64,000 bases of DNA. It comes from Trichosphaerium sp. ATCC 40318. Taxonomy: Eukaryota; Discosea; Flabellinia; Trichosidae. The stretch spans positions 1-64,000 of the forward strand of contig JALMLS010000231.1 in assembly GCA_038496445.1 (NCBI GenBank), in the 5' to 3' direction. This document shows positions 44,507-54,402 of this stretch, piece by piece. Both the position numbers and the translations under genes were made by a program. Positions within the stretch are counted from its first letter, which is position 1, and each line of letters begins with the position of its first letter. Below the pieces are notes generated by a model. That model was not told the origin of the DNA. It did no database searches and saw nothing but the letters and a program-made list of their open reading frames with translations.

Positions 44507-47500
44507 TTACAAGCTGTACTCAGCGTCTTTGTTTGCCTTTTTCTCTTTTCTATTTTTCTTGGCTTCATTTGCGTTTGTAATATCTTCATAGTGTGTTGTT
44601 GTAGTTTGCTTATTTTCTGGAATGTTCTTGTAGTCCAACTGTTCGTTTTCTTTATTAAGCATTTTATACCTATCTTCTTTTTCAGTTTCTGAACCATCTA
44701 CATTAATTGGTGTGTAGATATCTACTTCACTTGAGATTTCACTATCATCAACTTTAAGTCCAAACTGGATCATAACTTCAGTTGCTGTTGGTCTAGCATT
44801 AGGATCTAGAACGAAAATTAATGGATTTTCATATTTTTTTGGTGGATGTTTTTGTTTCGGATTTCTTCTGGAGTTGCGAAGTCAAGGATATGTATTAAAA
44901 ACAATTTAGTGTATTGAAGGAAATTCATTGGTTTCTATCAATAGAATGCCATAATCATAAAAATTAAACTTGAGCTAAAACAAGGAGCTTGTTTTTTTTT
45001 GTTTACCTTTCGCCCAGCAGGTTGTTAGCAAGCTTATCCATTTTTCTGGACAATCAAGAGAAAGAGCAGGTGCATATCCTGTTTCTCTAATCTTAATAGC
45101 TAACCCAGCCAAATCAGAAGCATGGTCTTGATGAGGTGTTTGTCTATACAGCAACTCATGAAGAACAATTCCGTAACTCCTAAAAAAGGGAAAACATCAG
45201 TTTTTGCACTTATTACGTTAAAGGTGAAGAAGGGCTATGTCTATATTATGATCAATAAAACGCACCACATGTCGCTTGCATATGAGTACTTCTTTGTAAA
45301 ATTTTCAGGGGCCATAAATTGAACAGGACCAGCTGTTTCTAGGCTGATATTCTCTGGCTGAAATCCAAAATCTGTAAAATGCCATTTAGGGTACGTCCTC
45401 ACAAACAACACAAGGTTCAATAAAACGTATGTACTTACCAGCAATCTTGGGGATACCGTTTTCTAATAGAATATTTCTACAAGCCAAATCCCTACGCAAA
45501 GAGTCAAATAGATTAGTTTTTCTTTCAAAAAAAACAAGGAACAGCGGGGAACTTTGTTGGTGAGAGCACATTGCAAGTTTGAGGGTTTTTAAATTATTGC
45601 CACTTTTGGTAATAGTGGCTTCGTACTTGTGCACAATTTTTGATTTATGTATATGCGCTACTCCTGTTATAATGTGCCTTGCAAAAAATTTGAGCTCTTT
45701 TGGTAGGAATGGGTTTTCTTTTGATTTGTAGTGTTGTTCTAGAGTATTGCCGGATACTAATTCCATAACTAACTTGGGATGTCCCTTATCGAGCGATAAT
45801 CCTATCAACGAAATAACATTCGGGTGGGAAGGTATAGAGCTAGCAACATGTTACCACAAATAAAAACTGCAAAAAAAAAAAAAAGGGAGTGAAACGTTTT
45901 TGTCTTTTGGTTTTCTTACTTCATGACTTCTGCTTCTGCTATTAAAGCGGCTGCAACATCACTTGATCGTACATTAGGTACTTTTATAGCTACAGCTCTA
46001 CCATTGCAAACTCCCTTGTGTACAGTGCAAGCACTTCCGTAGCCTAAACAAAACAAAGTTAACTTTGACTTTATAGTCGTTTAACAACTTGTTCTATAGC
46101 AGTACCTATAAGTTCACCAACTGTTATTTGGGTGTGCTTGAAGTATAATAATTCATCATTTCTTGGAGTTACTATAGCACCAGTATTTGGAGAAATTTCA
46201 TTGTCTCTTTTTCTTACAAAAAAGACGACAACAATAATCGCAACAATAATGATCAATAAGATACACAAACCAACGACACCCAAAGTAATATATAAGGTAC
46301 TGCTTGAGCTTGGTTCGTTATCGATAACAGATTGATCAACTGTACCAGAATCTGTTGGTGCAACAGTTGGCGGTACAATGAAAGGAAGTACAATTATAGT
46401 ACTTTCAAAGCTGAAAGGTTCTGTTGGACCGCCATCAAAACCGCTGTGCTTCAAAGTAAATGATATACTTACATCAACAAGTTGTTGATTGGTTTGTCTT
46501 TTTACTTGTGAAGAAGCATTAAGAACGAATTTATTCTCTTCAAAAGGGATCTTTAAACACAAAGAATCTAGATTCAAAAGTTAATCAGGTTGTGTTTTTT
46601 TTCTCATCGATGGATGTATTACGCGCCTACAACGCAAGTTTCGCTTTCTTCAATTACTACAGGTTTCCCATTTGAAATAGAAGTGATGTTGGTCACTTCA
46701 AAATCAGATATGGATGAATCAGAGGTAGTGTTTACACCTAATTGTAGTGAGGGAAAAAAGTTTTGTCACGTGTTTGGGTTTGATGTCATTTTCTTACTTA
46801 TTATTATGTATACGTCATCTCCTACTACAACATCTTTGATACTAGTAGCATTTGAAGATATCACAGGGTCAGAGACTTCAGGAAAGTCCTCTAAGAAATC
46901 AAAATCAAGTTGAGCAATAAATGCTGCTTTGGTGCTTGAGGCTTCAAACTGTTGTGATCCTATAGTGGCAACGCCATTGAAAGTTCCTGCAATAATAGCA
47001 ACCTCACGTGATATTGTTACTACATCTCTGATATTTAAAGTACTCAATCCTCCTGCGAAGCAAGTATTAGTTGTTTATGTGCAACAAGAAATAAAATATG
47101 GTTTTAAAAAAAAGAACACTCTTTGGTTTCACCTGAATAGTGGAGTGTTTCACTATTTTGAAGTTTAAATAATTATGAACACCATGTGCAAAGTGACGTC
47201 GATTGTATGAACAATCAGTACAAAAAGTCATTTCCGTGGAAGAGGAAAGTGGAGTGGAACGGAGAGTTTTTTTTATGAAGTAATACTAACCTGCTCCCAT
47301 AGCGATACTAATCTGACCGCCTAATGCTATACGCATTAGAAACCCAGATCTCTGACTTCCTATTGTAGGTATAGTAACTTGACTAGAAAACTCTTTTTCT
47401 TCGGCTCCAATACTTCCTACAAGCCATAGTTCACTAGTTGAAGCAGTATCTATGGCATAAAAATCCTAATAAACTTACTAAGCACGTGACATACTTAAAG

Positions 47501-49506
47501 ACAGTATAGCGCTTAAACGTCAAATACATTAACTTGAAAAGACATTACTATTGCTGTCGGTAGTCAAGAGTACAAAAAACAACGTGGATTTCAACAAATA
47601 GAACAACTCCGACAAAGATTTTTCTTATTCTTTTCGTCGTATAACAAAAAACACGTACGTAAGTTCTAGGAGAGGGACTATTAATCTTCCTCCTAACATC
47701 AAGAGTATCCGCTACAAACCACATTGCACTTATATCACTCACAGGTGTTTGAACAGGCACAAGACGGTTAACAGGTCCTTCATATATTGTTGTGATAAAC
47801 GCAGTGTCATTTCCAACCTGTTTGACATCACCTTAACTACAATCAAAAAACACAAAACCCAAATAAAAAAGCAAGTCAAAACGCTTAACCAACTTGCAGG
47901 AGAAGAAAGAAAAACGCCAACGTACGAAGTACACCAGATAATTTTGTTTCGATATTCCCAGTGTTAAATCCTATACTTGGAAATGCAATTCTTCCATTTA
48001 CTTGTACAGTAATTCCTTTTGAAATAGAGTGATACCCAATAAATGGTTTTACACCTAACGCAGGTCTTGTCCCATCAGGGTCAGGAAAATCATCATGAGG
48101 AGTCAAAAAGGTTCCACCTTCAGTAGTGGATGGGTGTGCCATACAACCAGAAGTCTCGAATTCTCCACCCAATACTAACTTATCGCCAGCCATTTCAATG
48201 CTCTTTAAGGATATACCATACTCAAGTCTATCTCCTTGGGTTTGATTATCAACAGCATAGTATATATGCATGAATGCTAATTGAGGTGTAGCTGCATTGT
48301 TTGTGAGCCTAAAAAATACGCCCATTCTACTGGATACAACTGAAGTTAAGAAAAAATGTCAGTTACAAAGTATTGTCATAAAAACTAGTTGGTGTTTAAG
48401 CCACTCAATACGCACTGCTTGGACTACAACATTGACTACCGCCTCTCGTTACAGTTGCACAAGAAGATCTATTCTTTCCAGAAGAGCGTTCCTTAGTTAT
48501 ACTAACAGAGCCAGGACCAGAGGATAGTGTAAAAGAGTCAACCCTTCAGAGAAATTTTAGTACATGTTATGTAAAACAAACAAGTACGGTTTTGTTTCTC
48601 CAGCGAAAACTAGATCTGAAGTAGCCGGATCTACTTTAACGTCATGTACTAACGTCTTCTCAAATGTGGCATGCTATAGGAAGGTTATCAGCAATGTTTG
48701 TAGTCAACAACGAAGGAAAAACAGACAAGAACTTACAGTTGATAAGGTGTTAGAGTTGACATTATATTTCAACAACAGGGTAGTGGTTTGGTTGTCTTGA
48801 TGTTGTACTGCTATTTCTACATCAGATTGTCCCTGTACCTTTGCGTAGCACGCATCAGAGGCTAGCCAAGTAACGTCAGAATTATTTCGGAAAATTTTTT
48901 CGTTTGTCGTACTCGGTTCAACTTGAAATAGTACAAAAATGTCATTAGACACGTCGGTCATTCTTCCAAGACGTGCAAATGTCTTTGAAACATTTTGAGT
49001 GTTGGAAACGTTACAATAGGCGACGATAATCGCTTTTAGAGCACCAACACTGTCTAACACAACAAGAACAGACCCACTAGCGTTTACCTACAAAAAAAAA
49101 CCGCTTAAACTCTGAATTGCGATTTTGGTTTTTATCGTACTGGTAGGGTTATCTCTGTTCCGTAAATGTCGAGCGATGACTCTTGTTCAAATACTTGCTT
49201 TTCGGCCTGCACTTTACAAACAACTCGTTAGATGGACCATTTACGCGCTTTCAACACGTATTAAATACGTACGAACAATGTACACATCTTCAGTTTCTGA
49301 TTTTATGGAGCTAGCGACTTCATACTCAACATTAGCGCCATCCAACGTTAAACCCCATGAAGTTTGTACTGGAGGGTTAACTGTGTAGAATTGCGATTTA
49401 GTTCATCACTTCGCGTTTATTTTAACACTAGCGTACCTACACGCGATAGCGTTTGTCCTGATACGAGCGCTAGTAGTACACCTAGTATACAAACCAGTTT
49501 TAGCAT
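44507..49506 (-). CDS. Receptor tyrosine-kinase-like transmembrane protein
   Basis: Signal peptide MLKLVCILGVLLALVSGQT (from ATG 49506). A beta-rich ectodomain of many exons follows, with numerous N-glycosylation sequons and few cysteines; I do not recognise its fold. One transmembrane helix is present (LGVVGLCILLIIIVAIIVVV near 46270) with a basic stop (RKRDN). The kinase domain has a Gly loop IGYGSACTVHKG, lysine AVAIKV (near 45985), ISLIGLSLDKGHPKLVMELV, catalytic loop IVHKDLACRNILLENG (near 45455-45620), DFGF, PVQFMAPENF, SYASDMWSYG, and a C-lobe TCWAKDPNARPTATEVMIQF. HKDLACRN is close to the HRDLAARN signature of tyrosine kinases. The tail has five tyrosines, including DYKNI (a GRB2-like pY-x-N context), HYEDI and AEYSL at the end; stop 44507-44509. 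Tyrosine specificity is probable, not proven. Confidence 0.8.
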
Positions 49507-50209
49507 GAGAAGCTGTGTTTTTGAAAGAGCGAAGTACGTATTTCCTAATTTGGAATATCGTTTTATCTATTTTTCGTTGTACAATAACAACACCTTTGAA
49601 GCCATTTAAAGGAATACCACGTGTCATTTTAGTCCACTTTGATGTAACAAACGACGTCTTGTGAACTAGCTGGCATTCATATGTGTTTAAACAGCTGTAA
49701 AAAACTCACGGAAGTTTATCTTTTAGGCTGTTCAAACATCACTGGCTCATGCAAGAACAATCTTCCAGTTGCTTATATTGTCATTAGCAAAAATGGTTTG
49801 CTGTCTATGCTTTGAAAGACCAAACTATAAATCCAATATGAATAGTATTGTTTGTATTGCGAAAATAAACAGTTACATTCAGCAAGTTGTTTTTTTGCCT
49901 TGGTTTTTAACAAGTCGAAGGCCTCGACAGTAATCATTCGTTTTGCAATAATAGAATATAGGTGGTAAAACTTAATCAACACTGTACCCTCCTATGTGTG
50001 GTGATGTCAGTTTCTAGTGCGTCCAAAAGGCAAAGTGGAAAAAGTTCTATGGATCTATCAACAAACGCTTAGTCTTTACTGTATTACATTGTACAACAAT
50101 GTATTTGTCAAAGTCTTTGTCAATCGTTTTTTGAAAACACAGAGGACTTGTAATGTATGCTGTTTACATACGGTCAGTATCGTTGGGTATGTGCATCCTT
50201 CTTTACTTT
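49507..50209. other. Intergenic region
   Basis: About 700 bp containing the promoter of the receptor kinase gene and the terminator of the repeat-protein gene. No supported gene. Confidence 0.4.
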
Positions 50210-51454
50210 TTAATAGTACTTCAAAGTTCCGTCTATGTTCCACTCGTACGCCTGTTCTTGAGAATCATTTACATAAACACAGCACTTCTTTATATGGCCA
50301 TTACGGTACCACTCCTTATATCCGCCATGTTGTTTACCATCAACCCAGATACACTGGCTCTTAAGTTGCCCATAAACATTGTCATGCCATATTGTACACT
50401 CTCCATTCTTTACACCGTTAATATAGTTGACACATTTCTCTATTCGACCACTTTGATACCAACCCTTGAGCTCTCCGTCCATCTTACCATTAACAATACG
50501 AACTTGATATTTCAATTGAGCATTAGAATACCACTCTTTCTCTTCACCATTTTTTTTATCATCGTACATCTTTAAATTGTTACCGCTGTAGCACCACTCT
50601 TTGAATTCTATTTTAATACCTTCACTATACATAATTTCCTTTATTATTTTGCCATCCTCACGCCATTCTTTAAACTCACCATCTTTCTTACCATTGACAG
50701 CATGCCATACAGCTTTTAATTGACCATTAATGTGCCATACCTTTAATTCACCATCTTGTTTTCCTTTAACATAATTATACTTCTCCCACACTTCACCATT
50801 ACTGAACCATCTAAAGTACTTTCCTTCTTTTTCGTCATTAGTATAATAACACCTCTCGTATACTAGCTCCTTGTTGTACTTGATATACTCTCCTTCTTTC
50901 TTTCCGTTTAGATAAAAGTAGTGTTCTTGTAAATAACCAGCTCTACGCCAAGTCTTACATTCACCTTCTCGTTTACCATCAATGTAATAGCAAGCTTCTT
51001 TCAACTGGCCGTTGCTGTACCATTCCTTGAATTCGCCGCTTAGAAGGCCGTTAGAGTAACTACGATGCTCCCGCAATTGACCATTGGCCAACCATAGCTT
51101 GTAATCTCCGTCGTTCACGCCGTCTACAAAAGTACTCTGACTGAGTATTTGCCCGTCTTCAGCGTACTCTTTGTGTTCTCCTTGCCTCAACCCGTTTTTC
51201 CACCTTCCGTGACGTTTAACTTTGGAATTCGCCAAATACGTTTCCTTCCACAAACCGTGTTTCTTCATCTTGTAGTCGAACCTTGAAGTTGTTGCTGTGT
51301 GTTTGGACAGAAGAGGCCATATTCTGTACACTTCTACGTCCATATCAGCGATATCTAGATGCAACTCAACTGGAAGGTCAAACAGGTGGCAACGATCTAG
51401 TGTTGGAATCATTTTCGGTTTTGTGGGCACTTTACGTATTATGTAGTTTGCCAT
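50210..51454 (-). CDS. F-box-like plus MORN-like repeat protein
   Basis: A 414-residue intronless frame. Residues about 20-50 look like an F-box (CHLFDLPVELHLDIADMDVE). The remainder is about 15 repeats of about 22-24 residues with consensus W..NGQLK...Y.NGK..GE.KEW (for example GEFKEWYSNGQLKEACYYID, GELKVWHINGQLKAVWHAVN). This is the MORN-variant repeat seen in bacterial YwqK-type proteins and abundant in amoeba-infecting giant viruses, where it is commonly joined to an N-terminal F-box. Repeats are diverged at DNA level. No introns, in contrast to almost every neighbour, and AT-rich codons (AAT, TAT). An F-box would suggest recruitment of targets to SCF ubiquitin ligase. Viral origin is inference. 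Confidence 0.8.
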   Translation of the reverse strand: MANYIIRKVPTKPKMIPTLDRCHLFDLPVELHLDIADMDVEVYRIWPLLSKHTATTSRFDYKMKKHGLWKETYLANSKVKRHGRWKNGLRQGEHKEYAEDGQILSQSTFVDGVNDGDYKLWLANGQLREHRSYSNGLLSGEFKEWYSNGQLKEACYYIDGKREGECKTWRRAGYLQEHYFYLNGKKEGEYIKYNKELVYERCYYTNDEKEGKYFRWFSNGEVWEKYNYVKGKQDGELKVWHINGQLKAVWHAVNGKKDGEFKEWREDGKIIKEIMYSEGIKIEFKEWCYSGNNLKMYDDKKNGEEKEWYSNAQLKYQVRIVNGKMDGELKGWYQSGRIEKCVNYINGVKNGECTIWHDNVYGQLKSQCIWVDGKQHGGYKEWYRNGHIKKCCVYVNDSQEQAYEWNIDGTLKYY

Positions 51455-52022
51455 TTGTACTCTTTGGGCAAATTGATAAAGTCAGGCTAATTTCTGTCGC
51501 GATGCCCTTCAGTGAAAAACACCTTTTAGTGATCAAAGTTGTATCTGTTTGTACAAAGGTGTAGTACCTAACCATCAACTGTACATGTCTACTAATTAGC
51601 TATAACAGTGGAAGGTACGATACGTAACGACATTTATTGACTGCTATTAAGGTACAAGCTAGTAGGGCTCACATTACTAACTCAGCCTTTTAAACTAAAA
51701 AAGATCAAGACTAAAAAGGAAGCGAAAAAAGTCAGAAGCTTTCTAGATCTTTGTTAATGAACAAATACTATGAACATATCAGTCGCTTTTGTACCTCATA
51801 TATAAATTGTATGAACACCAACCAAAGCTATGGTAATTGTAGTGATATTATTATTGCAGCGTGTTTGACGTTTGGTAGCACATTACCATTTATTTGATTA
51901 ATGCTTGTATTGCTTTAACAAACTTCTAACACCAATACAAAGAAACGAAAAGTGTTTTATCTAACAATTATTTTTTATTGGTTAAAGGCTAATGGCACGT
52001 GCCATTTGGCCATTTCTTTTTC
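51455..52022. other. Intergenic region
   Basis: About 570 bp, AT-rich, holding the promoter of the repeat-protein gene and the 3' end of the ligase gene. Contains GGCACGTGCC (about 51994-52003). No gene seen. Confidence 0.4.
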
Positions 52023-53995
52023 TTACTTTAGTTTCCTCTTTTTAGAAGATTTAGTGCTTTGAATATCAGTATCAGCAGGTCTCTTATCACCAACATTCTT
52101 ACTCATGAGTAGTTTCTCAAGAACAGCGATTCTCTTTCTATTTTCAACAACGATTCTTTTCAATGCGTTTGTATCATTAAGATCATCAATATCCATCATA
52201 TCTTCATTGTCATCATCATCTTCATCAACAACATCTTTCTCTTCTTTTACTTCAGCCATAGCCTCATCTTCTTCAATCTCAGGTGCAACTCTTTTAACTT
52301 TTCTTGATTTACTTGTTTTATCATTACACTAAGAAAAACAGTGAGTATTCAGTCACATACTTCTCACTTCTCAAAAATCATTCCGAGAAAATGATCTAAC
52401 AACGTACTTGTTTCATTGACGTAAAGTCAACAGTATATCCGTGTTTAGATAAAGCGAGTTTAACACTAGTTTCTCCTGCTTGATACGCCGTTTCTAGAGA
52501 ATAGCATACATGTGCATCGTATCGTATCCATTTTGAACCACCTTGCCACATCCAAGCAACAGATGTTGTTTTAAGATGTGCTTCATCTTCTTCCTCATCT
52601 CCTTCATCACTCATAGCATCACTCTCTGTAATCTGCTTCTCTCCCTTCTAAAACAACAGAAAGTAAGCTCAAGAACCGATACCCATAATAGAAATTCTCC
52701 GATAAGGAGAAGAAGACGAAGACTTACATCATTCCTGGAAGGAACAACTGAAAACAAAATAGAATGTTCTTTTTTAAGTTCTGGTTGTTTCTTCTCTGCG
52801 ATAATATCTGATTGTGGTTTCTTCGTCTTAGCATTCTTTAAAACATCCTTCCAAGTCATATCAGTACGTGGTCTCAAATAAACTGGAAATCTAGGAGAAC
52901 CACTCTTACTCAGTTCCTGGAACTTGAAAGTGACTACTGATCCAATTTTTGGAGGCTTAGCACGCTGTGCATCCGAAAAACCGGTACCAATCTTGAATTC
53001 TGTGCCATTATGTCTAGAAAAAAACAAAATAAGAAAAAACTTTCTACAGCTTAAAGATTCCAAAAGCGACTTACAATACCACTCTCAAGGCGCCCATAAC
53101 ACCTTGAAGTCTTCCTTTACCTTTTTCGTAACCGATTACTTTCGCTTCTTCGTCGTAGAATTTCTTGACTTTCAATAGAGTTGAAGATCTCTTGTTTTCG
53201 TAGTGTGAACCTACAAAGTACGATTAAGAGGCGTTTTCTTGGCAGTTTTCAAAAAATCACAATTGTGACACGCGACATTTGCGTTGGGGTGTTTGTTATA
53301 GCGCGTACCTGGTTGACGGAGCATAATACCCTCTCCTCCCATTTTTAAGACAGTATTCATCGTTTTATTCAGTTGATCGACGCTTTTGCATTTTTTAATG
53401 CCTACCAACGCTACGTAGCTTGATTGGTCGCTTGAATCAAGAATAGACTGGAGATATTTAATTCTCTTCTCGTATGGTGCTAAAAGAGCGTCAACTATAA
53501 CATTAATGCCTTCACACGCGTGTGGCGTGTTCTACGGACAAAATTTAACTTACCATTCATTCTTGGAGCATCGAATACTAAGTATGTCACATAGGTCCAT
53601 TCCTCATCTATTGGCTTCTTTTTGCGTACGAATGAAACGCATTTTTGAAACTGTTGTCTCCCACACCTTTTGAAAATGAGTATATAGTTTGCCTGGCGCG
53701 TAACTTACCATAATTCGCCATCTAGAGGTACATTGGGCATAGCTTTTTTGAAAAAATCAGGTGCAACATAGCGCATGCCGGAACGACTATAAAAGTTGCT
53801 ACCATCCCAGTACGCCCTCACACCGTCTAATTTCTCACTCATCCACCAACCCGTTGGGTCGATGTCTTCTGTCCATTTTTCAGCTAGTAATAGGCTTGAT
53901 CCTGCGAACTGTGCCATTTGTTGTTGTTCTTGTGTTAGTTTGATGCTTTTGTTAATTTCGAGTCCTTTATTCAACGAACAATCTTCACTTAACAT
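52023..53995 (-). CDS. ATP-dependent DNA ligase with C-terminal WWE domain
   Basis: Compact ligase lacking the N-terminal DNA-binding domain of DNA ligases I/III/IV. Motif I is WWMSEKLDGVRAYWDG (nucleophilic Lys in EKLDG, near 53850), motif III PLDGELW, motif IIIa TYLVFDAPRM, motif IV GGEGIMLRQPGSHYENK and motif V STLLKVKKF. The OB fold reads GRLQGVMGAL, FKIGTGFSDAQRAKPPKIGS and LSKSGSPRFPVYLRPR. After a Lys-rich linker, SVAWMWQGGSKWIRYDAHVC then LETAYQAGETSVKLALSKHG matches a WWE domain, a module that binds ADP-ribose chains or mediates ubiquitin contacts. The tail is very acidic (VVDEDDDDNEDMMDIDD), then basic (SSKKRKLK), a likely nuclear signal. It likely seals nicks in repair, with WWE directing it to PARylated sites (inference). 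Confidence 0.85.
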
Positions 53996-54402
53996 TTTGT
54001 GTGTTTAAGGCGATTCCTCGAAATGTTCGGGTCATTGACTTTGGCACTTGTGACATTCTTTGAAGTAGTACTTTCCTTGCGGATAGAAATAAGTGAAAGG
54101 TTGTACATGATACTATTCGTATATGCCAAGGTTACAAGCCACAGCACAGACTCAACACACAAAGTCGACTACCCTCTAGAAAAAAATCTACAAATGAAAA
54201 AAGCGAAAAAAAAAACACATTTCGAGTAGCCTAAAAGATGAGATGTTGTAGTAATGACGAACTCATCACTACTTCAAACGTTATATGTTGGTTGATAGCT
54301 ACTTTAAGGCTAACAACTCTTCAAACATTGACATCACATCAACAAAGTAAATATTTCTTTTTATTACAGAGGATTTTTAACGGCTGTATTACTCGTTTAC
54401 AT
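53996..54402. other. Intergenic region
   Basis: About 400 bp upstream of the ligase ATG and downstream of the next gene's stop. No gene seen; open frames here lack coding character. Confidence 0.4.

Noticed and set aside
49773-49982. 69-codon minus-strand frame between the receptor kinase and the repeat-protein genes
   Set aside because: Tyr/Lys/Ile-rich AT-driven frame with no recognisable motif or splice context.
50153-50575. Hydrophobic plus-strand frame of 140 codons
   Set aside because: Antisense shadow of the MORN-like repeats (their WY/KEW codons read as hydrophobic residues).
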